From: Bacillota bacterium
GTDB taxonomy: Bacteria > Bacillota > DTU030
NCBI GenBank assembly: GCA_012518435.1
Contig: JAAYSG010000036.1
Location: forward strand, 1-44,255
Direction: 5' to 3'
DNA: 44,255 bases
Below are positions 28,096 through 37,018 of the stretch, one piece after another. Position 1 is the stretch's first letter. The number at the start of each line of letters is the position of its first letter. Below the pieces are notes generated by a model that saw only the letters and a program-made list of their open reading frames with translations, searched no databases and was not told the DNA's origin. A program made the translations under genes and the position numbers.

Positions 28096-28464
28096 CTATC
28101 TCAGGGCCTTCCGGACGGCTTCAATAACCCGCTCGGGTTGAAAGGGTTTGACGATGAAATCCAAGGCCCCGGCGCGAATGGCGTCAATAACCATGGCCTG
28201 TTGGCCCATTGCACTACACATAACAACCCGCGCATTGGGATCAAAGGCTTTAATTTGTTTAACCGCTTCAATTCCATCCATTTCCGGCATGGTAATATCC
28301 ATTGTAACCAGATCGGGTTTCAACTCCTTATAGCCCTCCACTGCCTTTTTCCCATCCCCCGCTTCACCGACAACATGAAAGTCATTCTTTGTGAGAATAT
28401 CCTTGAGCATCATGCGCATAAAAGCAGCGTCATCCACAATTAGTATTTTGTGCCCCATGTGCAA
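28096..28464 (-). CDS. cheY: Chemotaxis response regulator CheY
   Basis: ILIVDDAAFMRMMLKDIL, VTMDITMPEMDG, CSAMGQ, KPF. Confidence 0.97.
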   Translation of the reverse strand: MHMGHKILIVDDAAFMRMMLKDILTKNDFHVVGEAGDGKKAVEGYKELKPDLVTMDITMPEMDGIEAVKQIKAFDPNARVVMCSAMGQQAMVIDAIRAGALDFIVKPFQPERVIEAVRKALR

Positions 28465-28496
28465 TCCTCCTTAGCCATGTTTAGACTATAATTTTC

Positions 28497-29570
28497 TTAT
28501 TGCAGGGTTTTCACCCGTTCTTGCAAGCCAACTATACTTGTTACCCGCACACCGAAGTTTTCCCCAATTACTACCACCTCTCCATGGGCAATTAAAGTGC
28601 CGTTTACCAGAATGTCTACCGGTTCCCCGGCTAAATTATCCAGTTCCACTATGGATCCCACCCCAAGGGCTAGGATCTCCTTGAGGACCCGTTTTGTCCT
28701 TCCCAGCTCCACAGACACTTGGAGGGGAATATCAAGCAGGAGTTCCATATTCCCCTTCTCTCCCCCCGTTTCCTGGGGTTTAAGGGGGGCAAATTGCACT
28801 GGTTGAACCACCAAGGGTTGTTCCTGGGACGCGGGTTGTGGGGGTGTACCCTCAATCCTAGGGGCTTCATCTCTGGTTGGGGCAGGGCTGGGCATTTCAG
28901 TGGGTCCCATCAGGGTTTCAACCATCCCCTTGGCAAAGGAAATGGGAAGTACTTGCATTATTTTACTATCTATTAGACCTTCTATGGTGAGGTTAAAACT
29001 AACCTTGACAATATCCGTCACCGCACTCTCGGGTAAAATGTCCTCCAGATCCTTGGCGGCAAAGTCCACAAGTTCTACCAAGGGGGGCATAATGGTTACA
29101 ACCTTATCAAACATTGTCGAAACTGCAGTTGCTGCTGTTCCCATCATCTGATTCATTGCTTCACCAACTGCACTGATCCGTATCTCATCCAATTCAAATT
29201 CTTCCTCTGGTTCCTGACCAAGCATTAGCTGGGCGATGATATAGGCATCCCGCTCCCCCAAAATAAAAATATTAATCCCTTCTAACCCCTGACTGAACTG
29301 GACCTCGACAGTTAGGTGTGGTATTGGATAATCTCGGGAAAATGTCTTTTTATCAATGATGGAAACTGTGGGAGTAGTAATTCTAACCCTATGGCCAATG
29401 ATTTGTGATAGTGTTGTTGCGGCAGTTCCCATGGATATGTTGCCGATTTCCCCCAGGGCATCAATTTCTTCCGGAGTAAGTTTTGCGGCACCACTGGTTA
29501 CATCCCTTGGAGCCGGATCTTTTTTTAGGAGAGCATCTATTTCTTCTTGGGAAAGCAAGTGATTACTCAT
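28497..29570 (-). CDS. fliY: Flagellar switch/CheY-P phosphatase FliY (CheC domain + FliN C-terminus)
   Basis: MSNHLLSQEEIDALLKK; two IDALGEIGNISMGTAATTLS-type CheC helices; SpoA/FliN domain LLDIPLQVSVELGRTKRVLKEIL. Confidence 0.95.
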   Translation of the reverse strand: MSNHLLSQEEIDALLKKDPAPRDVTSGAAKLTPEEIDALGEIGNISMGTAATTLSQIIGHRVRITTPTVSIIDKKTFSRDYPIPHLTVEVQFSQGLEGINIFILGERDAYIIAQLMLGQEPEEEFELDEIRISAVGEAMNQMMGTAATAVSTMFDKVVTIMPPLVELVDFAAKDLEDILPESAVTDIVKVSFNLTIEGLIDSKIMQVLPISFAKGMVETLMGPTEMPSPAPTRDEAPRIEGTPPQPASQEQPLVVQPVQFAPLKPQETGGEKGNMELLLDIPLQVSVELGRTKRVLKEILALGVGSIVELDNLAGEPVDILVNGTLIAHGEVVVIGENFGVRVTSIVGLQERVKTLQ

Positions 29571-30561
29571 AGTCCTCATCCTCCTCCCTTCGCACACCGG
29601 TAATTTCAACAGCCAGTTTATTGCCCACCATCCCCGGTCGGGCACGGAATTTCGGGCGATCTACAATCAATACATCCGCATCGCCCGCCACCTTGCTATC
29701 CAGGGCTATAATATCACCCTTTTGCAAATGCAGTAATTCACCCGCGGTTATGGTCGTTCTTCCTATTTCCACCACTATTGGTATAAGGGAATTGCCGATC
29801 CTGCGTATAATATCCTTTTGCTCAGTTGCTTGAATTCCTTCTTGTTCGGAACTGGAAAACCAGTAACGGGCACTCAATTTTCCCGTAATGGGCTTAAGGA
29901 GAATATAGGGGAAACAAAGGTTCATAAGGCCATAGACCCCATTGATATTAATTTCCAAGGACACCAAGGCGACCATCTCATTTCCCGCCACTATATGAAC
30001 AAAAAGGGGATTGGTTTCCAGGCGGCCAACACGCCCCTCTATGGCCAAGATGTTGCTCCAGGCTTCTCCCAAAACTTTAACTACCTGTTTAGTCAGGCGG
30101 AGGATTATTGTCTGTTCGATCTCCGTCAAGGCACGTTTCTGTTCAGCCCCATCACTTTTTCCTCCCAAGAGACGCTCTAGGATACTAAAGGCCAAAACTG
30201 GGTTAAATTCCATGAGCATCTCCCCCCTCAATCCCTCAATTTGGAAGAGGGCCATTACCGTTGGGTTGAGGAGGGAACGAATAAACTCATCATAGGATAG
30301 TTCCTGGACTGATAGGAGGTTAACCTCAACTGCAGTACGCAAGTGGGCAGAAAAGAAGGTGGCCAACAGGCGGGCAAAATTTTCGTGTATCATTTCAATG
30401 GTGCGGACCTGATCCTTGGAAAAACGGTTGGGCCGGCGAAAATCGTAGGGCTGGATCTTGACCTCCGCCTGTTCTTCGCCAATTTTATCTGCAGTTATAT
30501 CCCCAGATGAAATACTATTTAGGAGTTCATCAATTTCCTGTTGTGTTAATATATCCTGCAT
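29563..30561 (-). CDS. fliM: Flagellar switch protein FliM
   Basis: MQDILTQQEIDELLNSI CheY-binding N-terminus; YDFRRPNRFSKDQVRTIEMIHENFARLL. Confidence 0.97.
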   Translation of the reverse strand: MQDILTQQEIDELLNSISSGDITADKIGEEQAEVKIQPYDFRRPNRFSKDQVRTIEMIHENFARLLATFFSAHLRTAVEVNLLSVQELSYDEFIRSLLNPTVMALFQIEGLRGEMLMEFNPVLAFSILERLLGGKSDGAEQKRALTEIEQTIILRLTKQVVKVLGEAWSNILAIEGRVGRLETNPLFVHIVAGNEMVALVSLEININGVYGLMNLCFPYILLKPITGKLSARYWFSSSEQEGIQATEQKDIIRRIGNSLIPIVVEIGRTTITAGELLHLQKGDIIALDSKVAGDADVLIVDRPKFRARPGMVGNKLAVEITGVRREEDEDYE

Positions 30562-30574
30562 GGTATTCAACCCC

Positions 30575-31027
30575 TCAGTGGGAGATAAGAAAGTCTGTAA
30601 AATAAACGGCATTAATACAGTCTTCGGGTAAAATACGGTTCAATCTATTCTTAAGTTCTGTCTTTAACCCCTGGTAATTTTTCTGTTCTTGCATTTCAGC
30701 CAGACTTTTGCTGCGCAACACGGCAATGATTTCGTCGCGGATAATTGGGACATGCTTTTCCACCTTTTTTTCCATTTTGGCATTGGTAAGGTTAAGGGCT
30801 AAGACAACCTTTAGCATGCTTCGACCCTGCCCCCCATCTAAATTTACATAGAAAGGTTCCAAATCGTACATCGGGCCAAGGGGCGGGGGAGCAGGGTTGG
30901 AACGTAAAGTCATAAAATAAATTGTCCCATAGATACCGCCCAAGACCAGGCACAGTGCCAGGAGGATTGCCACCACGATACGCTGCCATTGCCAGCCTAA
31001 TTTTTTAACCCCAGTATTCATCGCCAA
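30575..31027 (-). CDS. fliL: Flagellar basal body protein FliL
   Basis: Single TM, YDLEPFYVNLDGGQGRSMLKVVLALNL. Confidence 0.92.
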   Translation of the reverse strand: MAMNTGVKKLGWQWQRIVVAILLALCLVLGGIYGTIYFMTLRSNPAPPPLGPMYDLEPFYVNLDGGQGRSMLKVVLALNLTNAKMEKKVEKHVPIIRDEIIAVLRSKSLAEMQEQKNYQGLKTELKNRLNRILPEDCINAVYFTDFLISH

Positions 31028-31788
31028 CTTGCCTCCTCTTCCAGCATCTCTAATCCGGGCTCCCTAACATTTAGGGTTTCCCGCAGTATCACCAGGTCTA
31101 CCCTCCTATTTAAAGGTTGCCCGCCGGGTTTGTTTGGGGCAATGGGTCGATATTCCCCATACCCAGCTACCCCCAGTTGTGCTGGCGAAAAAGGGTAGGA
31201 ATCCAACATGGCCCGTATTACAGAGGTCGCCCGTGCACTGGATAATTCCCAGTTGGATGGATAGCGGTATGTATTGATGGGGAGGTCATCGGTATGTCCC
31301 TCGGCCCGGATATGATTGGGAAGTCCCTGTAGTACCTCAACGACACTATCTAAGATAACCAACGCATCCTCCCTGAGTTCTGCGCTGCCAAGATCAAAGA
31401 GGACACTATCTAAAAATCTTACTACTAGACCCCTTTCCTCCAGGGAAATTAAAATCTGTTCCCCCAACCCCTGCTCCTTGACAATTGCCTCCAACGTTGC
31501 CAGTAATTCCTCCAGGCGGCGTTGTTCTGCTTCCCATTCCCTATCCCTTTCCCCCGGCATACTGGTAGGTTCATAGTCAATTTCCAGGGTTGTGCCCGCC
31601 TCCAAGAGTCCCAGGGCATCCTGTAAGGAATAGAGGACCGCTTGAAATTTACTAACATCTAAGGAAGAAAAGGTGAATAAGAGGACAAAAAAGGTAAGTA
31701 GAAGGGTTACCATATCGCTATAGGTTAGCAGCCATGTTCCTGTTTCGGGTGTATTCCTCTTTTTATTTCTCCTAGAGTATTTCGCCAT
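31018..31788 (-). CDS. motB: Flagellar stator protein MotB (OmpA C-terminal)
   Basis: TWLLTYSDMVTLLLTFFVLLFTFSSLD; IRAEGHTDDLPI; ELSSARATSVIRAM. Confidence 0.95.
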   Translation of the reverse strand: MAKYSRRNKKRNTPETGTWLLTYSDMVTLLLTFFVLLFTFSSLDVSKFQAVLYSLQDALGLLEAGTTLEIDYEPTSMPGERDREWEAEQRRLEELLATLEAIVKEQGLGEQILISLEERGLVVRFLDSVLFDLGSAELREDALVILDSVVEVLQGLPNHIRAEGHTDDLPINTYRYPSNWELSSARATSVIRAMLDSYPFSPAQLGVAGYGEYRPIAPNKPGGQPLNRRVDLVILRETLNVREPGLEMLEEEASWR

Positions 31789-32581
31789 CGTCATCTCCCA
31801 TTTTTCCCATATCCCTTTCGGTTTGGAGCAGGGCCCGATCATTGGGGGCAATAAAGGCCTTTAATTTTTCCTCCACAATACGGGGATTTTCCCCTGCCTG
31901 TATGGATAGAACACCCTCGATGATCAATTCCTTTACCAGAATTTCTTGTTCACTTCTAATGGCCAGTTTCCCCGCCACCGGGATGCAGATTAAATTAGCA
32001 AAAAGGACACCATAAAAGGTGGTTATGAGGGCCAGGGCCATGCTGGGCCCAATGGCTTCTGGCGAATCCAGCTCCCGTAGCATATTGATCAAACCAATCA
32101 ATGTGCCCACCATACCGAAGGCCGGCGCCAGTGCGCCCATGGTGGTAAATATGCCCTGCCCCGAACGGTGTCTTTCCTCAAGGAAAGCCAGCTCAGTTTC
32201 CAGTATATTGCGGACCAGCTCCGGATCCGAGCCGTCTACCACCAGCTGTATCCCTTTTTTAAAGAAATCATCATCGGTATTTTCTGCTTCCTCCTCCAAG
32301 GCCAACAAACCTTCCCTTCGGGCTTTATCGGCAAAGGATACCAAAAGGTTGATAACCGAAGCAGGCCTCATCAGGTCTTTGCGAAAGGCATTGCGCAGCA
32401 CCTTTATAACACTAATGATTTGGCTCATGGGGTAATTGATAAAGGTACCAGCCAGGGTGCCGCCGATGGTAATCATCATGGAGGGTACATCCCAAAAGGT
32501 TTTCAAACTCCCGCTGGAAACAATTGCACCTACTATTAAGCCTATACCCACTACAATGCCGGTTATTGTTGCTATATCCAT
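31772..32581 (-). CDS. motA: Flagellar stator protein MotA
   Basis: MDIATITGIVVGIGLIVGAI; GALAPAFGMVGTLIGLINML. Confidence 0.96.
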   Translation of the reverse strand: MDIATITGIVVGIGLIVGAIVSSGSLKTFWDVPSMMITIGGTLAGTFINYPMSQIISVIKVLRNAFRKDLMRPASVINLLVSFADKARREGLLALEEEAENTDDDFFKKGIQLVVDGSDPELVRNILETELAFLEERHRSGQGIFTTMGALAPAFGMVGTLIGLINMLRELDSPEAIGPSMALALITTFYGVLFANLICIPVAGKLAIRSEQEILVKELIIEGVLSIQAGENPRIVEEKLKAFIAPNDRALLQTERDMGKMGDDDGEIL

Positions 32582-32656
32582 GCCTTCACCCCGTTTTTAT
32601 AGGGGGTGGGACCTGTCCAGCAGTCCCACCCTTTCTCTTCAGGTCTATTTCAAAAT

Positions 32657-33874
32657 TTATCTTTTCAGGTTGACGAGTTCTTGTAACAGCTCATCGGATG
32701 TGGTAATTATGCGGGAGTTGGCCTGAAAACCTCGTTGGGTGATGATCATGTCGGTAAATTCCTGGGCCAGGTCCACGTTGGACATTTCCAAGGAGCTGGG
32801 GCTTATGGAGCCCAGGGAGCCCTGCCCCGCCAGCCCTATTTGGGCTGGGCCGGAGTTATTTGAATCTCCAAAGAGGGTATGTCCCAAATTGGTAAGTCCC
32901 TCGGGGTTGGTGAAGGTGGCCAGGGCTAGACGGGACAGAGGGCGGCTGGAACCGTTGGAATAAACCCCCGTTACCACTCCTCCAGTATCAATTGACACTT
33001 CCACCAGGTCACCATGGGGATAACCGTCTTGGGTGAGCTCCATGTAGGACTCCCCCTTGGCTGCATATTGGGTGACGGCGGAAAAATCCAATTGGAGTTC
33101 ATTGTCGAAACCATCGATCCCAACGGTTGTTTCCAATGTACTCTCTTGGATAAGACCGGAAGCGGAAAAGATAATTTTCCCCTCTGCCTTTCCTTCACTG
33201 CCATCTAAATTATCCCAAACTGCCTCTACTGTCCACTGCTGCTCCACTCCCTCATCCTTGGTAAAAGTAAAGGTTATATCCCGGGCCCTACCAAGATTGT
33301 CAAAAATGGTTATACTGCGGATGTATCTATCCCCATCTGCTGCCAAATTGCCGGAAAAGGTAATTTCCTCCGTAGCCCGGGGTGGAGCCTTTTGATCTTC
33401 TCCGTGGAGCCTTATGTTGGTTATTTCCTGTTCCCATGTTTCCGTGATGGGATCAAAACGCTGTCCCTGTACTATTTGGCCCGCCCCGTTTACCAACATA
33501 CCACTACCATCCCAGCCAAAGGAACCGGCCCGGGTGTAGAGATGACTATCCCCAACTCCCCGGAGAACGAAGAAGCCCTCCCCGTCTATGGCCAGATCTG
33601 TAATCCGACCGGTGCCCTGCAGCCCTCCTTGGGTATGGAAGGTATCGATGGTGCCCACATTCATACCCAAGCCCACCTGCATGGGGTTGGTACCCCCCCT
33701 ACCGGCTTCCGGTCGGCTGGCACCCCGCATATTTTGGCTCAAGGCCTCCTGAAATGTTACCCGGCTCCGTTTAAAACCCGGTGTATTGACATTGGCGATA
33801 TTATGGCCGATCACATCCATACTAGTCTGGTGATTTCTCAAACCCGATACTGCGGAAAACATAGAACGCAGCAT
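32657..33874 (-). CDS. flgE: Flagellar hook protein FlgE
   Basis: MLRSMFSAVSGLRNHQTSMDVIGHNIANVNTPGFKRSRVTFQEAL; C-terminal SNVDLAQEFTDMIITQRGFQANSRIITTSDELLQELVNLKR. Confidence 0.97.
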   Translation of the reverse strand: MLRSMFSAVSGLRNHQTSMDVIGHNIANVNTPGFKRSRVTFQEALSQNMRGASRPEAGRGGTNPMQVGLGMNVGTIDTFHTQGGLQGTGRITDLAIDGEGFFVLRGVGDSHLYTRAGSFGWDGSGMLVNGAGQIVQGQRFDPITETWEQEITNIRLHGEDQKAPPRATEEITFSGNLAADGDRYIRSITIFDNLGRARDITFTFTKDEGVEQQWTVEAVWDNLDGSEGKAEGKIIFSASGLIQESTLETTVGIDGFDNELQLDFSAVTQYAAKGESYMELTQDGYPHGDLVEVSIDTGGVVTGVYSNGSSRPLSRLALATFTNPEGLTNLGHTLFGDSNNSGPAQIGLAGQGSLGSISPSSLEMSNVDLAQEFTDMIITQRGFQANSRIITTSDELLQELVNLKR

Positions 33875-33948
33875 TCTAATACCTCCCTTTTCTACCGCTT
33901 CAATCGCTCGGCGGTTATAAAGGGGCCTCCAATAGTGAGGTCCGGCCC

Positions 33949-34332
33949 CTATCTGATTACAACGGCACTGTCGATATTTGTAAAGACATGTTCCTTCATG
34001 CTCTCATCATCCATGGCCGTGATGACCGTCTTGTTCTTAATGCTAACTATAAAGGCCAGCTCATCCATTAGCACCAGTGATTCCTGCGCGCCCTTGTCGG
34101 CCGCCCTATCCACGGCCTCCTGCAAACTATTAATGTTGCCGGCTGTTAGTGCTATATCCCTTTTTTGCAAACGTTTTAGGGCATGGTGGGAGAATTTAAT
34201 CCTTCCCTGGACCCGTTTAAGAACCCCTTCGAAATCCTCCCTGGCTGAAGCCCCACTTTTTCGCTGTTCTGCCTTTGGTCCTTGTTCCAAGGGCAGTATG
34301 GGCCGTGGGTTATGGTGTATTCTGTTGGTCAC
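33949..34332 (-). CDS. TIGR02530-type flagellar operon protein
   Basis: FEGVLKRVQGRIKFSHHALKRLQKRDIAL...IVSIKNKTVITAMDDESMKEHVFTNIDSAVVI; GTG start by position. Confidence 0.9.
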   Translation of the reverse strand: MTNRIHHNPRPILPLEQGPKAEQRKSGASAREDFEGVLKRVQGRIKFSHHALKRLQKRDIALTAGNINSLQEAVDRAADKGAQESLVLMDELAFIVSIKNKTVITAMDDESMKEHVFTNIDSAVVIR

Positions 34333-34774
34333 TTTCCCCTCCCCCTTCCATTGGCGGAGCCAAGTTGATCTGAAGTACCTGTCCCATTTCAACCCTCTGC
34401 CCGTTCACCAGGAGGGAGGGCCATCCGGCCTCATAGGTAATGCCCGTCACCGGGCCAAAGGAAGTGCCTTCCTCAGTTTGAAAGTATACCTCCTTGCCTA
34501 AAAGTTGCAGTCCTTGGTAGGCTAAACTACCCTTCAATAGTAGACCAATATCATTCAAGTGCCCATTGGTTGCTTGTGTAGCCTCCAGCTGGGAGAATTG
34601 GGCCAATTGGGCAATAAATTCATGGTCTTGCACTGGATTAAGGGGATCCTGGTACTGAATTTGTGACAGAAAGAGTTTTAAGAAATTATCCAAACTACCT
34701 AGGGGTTTTTCCCTCTGGCTCGGTTCACCCCCATGGGTGTTGGTTACAGAACTGGTATAGTTATGCACATACAC
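34310..34774 (-). CDS. flgD: Flagellar hook capping protein FlgD
   Basis: LDNFLKLFLSQIQYQDPLNPVQDHEFIAQLAQFSQLE. Confidence 0.96.
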   Translation of the reverse strand: MYVHNYTSSVTNTHGGEPSQREKPLGSLDNFLKLFLSQIQYQDPLNPVQDHEFIAQLAQFSQLEATQATNGHLNDIGLLLKGSLAYQGLQLLGKEVYFQTEEGTSFGPVTGITYEAGWPSLLVNGQRVEMGQVLQINLAPPMEGGGESDQQNTP

Positions 34775-34838
34775 CTTTTGTCACCTCCTAAGTGGACCTG
34801 CAAGTTTCCAATTGCCCTACCGTGCTTCCCAATGAAAT

Positions 34839-35984
34839 CTAGATGAGGTAATTGAGTCCCCCGGCTTCCAATTCAATATCAGAATAGGTCTGGCCATGGT
34901 TACCCTTTACCTTGGGGGGAAAGGACCTGAAGGCCTGTTGCCTAGTTCCACCCTCCCCCTGTGCTGTGGTTTCATTTTCCAGGCCCTGCCCATCGACAAA
35001 GACGTCGATGTCCATGTTTTCCGGAAGTATATTCTGTTGATTGAGGGTTTCCCGCAATTCAGTAAGGTGGCTGAGGATCAACTCCCTTACCTGGTGATTT
35101 TTAGTTACCAAATGGGTAGAAACCTTCCCTTCCCTATAGAGAAACTCCAGGCGCAGCCTTCCCAGGTGCTCGGGTTTTAGTTGAATTTTCAGCTGGGTTT
35201 CGCCCTTTTCCCGCATCATTTTCACATGGGATACAAGTTCCGGGAGAAGGTTGTCTCTAGCCAGATCAATGCTAGGTGCCTCCAGTGTCTCCTGGCCCAC
35301 TTGAATATCAGCCTTGGTCGCAGGGGAAAATATCTCAACAGACTGGGAATCTTCCTGACCAAGGGGATAATCCGGAGCCCCTTTATGGGGTGTTTCCCCC
35401 TCCCCCTTGGGGGTACTTATTTTAGTCTTGAGTGTCTCGGATTCTATTTTGGTTGCCTTGTACTCAAGGGAGCCTTCACTGCTGGCTAGTTGCCTGGGTA
35501 AATGGGTTTTCTCCAAGGCCAGGTCCCGGGTACTCTCCCTTTCCTCTGGGAATATACCCAAAGCAGTTCCTCCTTCTTCGCATGGCATATCTTCCAGATG
35601 ACCGGCGGGTTCATTATCCAATTGGGAAATGGGAGTTGTGTCTGGGGCACCCCAATGAAAGGCCTCCCCTTCTCCATCTTCAGCGTTTATGTTTGCCAGT
35701 GGAGTTTCAAATGGGCCACCATCATTTATCCTTTCTATTTGTTCTTCATTGAAGTAGGGGATCACACTTTCCCCACATACAGGTTGGAAGGTTACGCCAT
35801 CTTCCGGAAGGGGGGCTTGTCCCTGAATTTCCTCTCCTAAATACAGTTTGGGTTGCTCCCCAAGTAAAGCGGCTATCAAAAGGGGAAAGGCGCTGGAAAC
35901 CGCATCTACTTTTTCTTCCTTAGGATCTAATTTGGGAGCCGTTAATAGGTCGGCCATTACCGGTAAAACATCTATTTTAATCAC
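34839..35984 (-). CDS. fliK: Flagellar hook-length control protein FliK
   Basis: LKIQLKPEHLGRLRLEFLYREGKVSTHLVTKNHQVRELILSHLTELRETL C-terminal domain. Confidence 0.9.
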   Translation of the reverse strand: MIKIDVLPVMADLLTAPKLDPKEEKVDAVSSAFPLLIAALLGEQPKLYLGEEIQGQAPLPEDGVTFQPVCGESVIPYFNEEQIERINDGGPFETPLANINAEDGEGEAFHWGAPDTTPISQLDNEPAGHLEDMPCEEGGTALGIFPEERESTRDLALEKTHLPRQLASSEGSLEYKATKIESETLKTKISTPKGEGETPHKGAPDYPLGQEDSQSVEIFSPATKADIQVGQETLEAPSIDLARDNLLPELVSHVKMMREKGETQLKIQLKPEHLGRLRLEFLYREGKVSTHLVTKNHQVRELILSHLTELRETLNQQNILPENMDIDVFVDGQGLENETTAQGEGGTRQQAFRSFPPKVKGNHGQTYSDIELEAGGLNYLI

Positions 35985-35999
35985 CTCCCTTCGGGTTGT

Positions 36000-36560
36000 T
36001 TATTTCGGGTTGCTCATTCCTTGGGTCAAGCTAGCCGCCTGCTTTGGTTCTAACTGGGCCAGGATCTGGCTTACTTGCTGGGCATCCAACAGGGCTAGGA
36101 TTGCCAGCACTTCCTCCTGGGGCAACTTTGCCAAGATGTTAGCAGCCTGTTGGGGACGCATTTTCCCGTAAACTTCCGCAACCCGGCTTTGGGATTGTTT
36201 CTCACTCTCCAATTCCCGTAATATTGTTTCCAATTCATCAAGCTCTTCCAGAAGCTCCACAACCTCATTGCTTTTTTGTCTAATTTCATTTCGTAGGGAG
36301 GTATTTTCCTCCTCTAGTTTGTTAAGTTCCCTTTGCAGGGCCTGCAATTCTGCATCAAGGGGATCCTTGGTAAGATTGTCTTCGGCCCCATTAGAGATAA
36401 ATCTTTGCTGTAAGTTCGTTTTCAATGCTCCCACATCTACAATGTTAAAGTAGCCCAGGAGAAGTACTGTTAAGTAGCTAATAATGCCCAACAGTATGAG
36501 AATTACTATCCCACTAAGTAGGATCCGCAGGCTTTTTTTCCGCCAAGTCGCCATTGCCAT
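36000..36560 (-). CDS. MotE-like (MgtE N-domain) protein
   Basis: TM + coiled coil + VYGKMRPQQAANILAKLPQEEVLAILALLDAQQVSQILAQL. Confidence 0.85.
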   Translation of the reverse strand: MAMATWRKKSLRILLSGIVILILLGIISYLTVLLLGYFNIVDVGALKTNLQQRFISNGAEDNLTKDPLDAELQALQRELNKLEEENTSLRNEIRQKSNEVVELLEELDELETILRELESEKQSQSRVAEVYGKMRPQQAANILAKLPQEEVLAILALLDAQQVSQILAQLEPKQAASLTQGMSNPK

Positions 36561-36583
36561 AGAAGTGTACCCCCAGCTTTGCT

Positions 36584-37012
36584 TTAGACCCTATTGCCCC
36601 GTAAGACCATTGCCCTACCAATTTCATCCAGCTCCCTTTGGCCTAGCATCCTTTGTCTTTCCTCTTGAACCTCCCTTCGTTTTTTTAGGAGCACTTCCAT
36701 TTTTTCCTTTTCCATGCGGCTTTCTTCCCAGTCTAGGCGGGCCTTTTCCATATCCTCCCTTTTTTCCTCCACTTGTTCCCTTTGAATTTTGATCATTTCT
36801 TCCAGTTTAGCAATGTATTTTGTATACCTCTGCCAGATATTAATTTGTAGTCTTTCTTGTTTGTGGAGTAAATCTTTAACCTGCACTAGTTCACCCCTTA
36901 AATTGTCGAGGCGGTGTGCTTCCAGTTGCCAGCATCTTAGGGCTTGGCTAAAAATACCCCTGGCTTGTTTTTCCTGTTGTTTCCTCAAATCAAGGAGACG
37001 CAGTATTTTCAC
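36584..37012 (-). CDS. fliJ: Flagellar export chaperone FliJ
   Basis: Coiled coil starting LLDLRKQQEKQARGIFSQA; between fliI and motE-like gene. Confidence 0.88.
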   Translation of the reverse strand: MKILRLLDLRKQQEKQARGIFSQALRCWQLEAHRLDNLRGELVQVKDLLHKQERLQINIWQRYTKYIAKLEEMIKIQREQVEEKREDMEKARLDWEESRMEKEKMEVLLKKRREVQEERQRMLGQRELDEIGRAMVLRGNRV

Positions 37013-37018
37013 CCTAAT

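Noticed and set aside
33392-34501. 369-aa plus-strand ORF antisense to flgE / TIGR02530 gene / flgD
   Set aside because: Overlaps three well-supported flagellar genes; composition is typical of a shadow ORF and no domain is recognisable.
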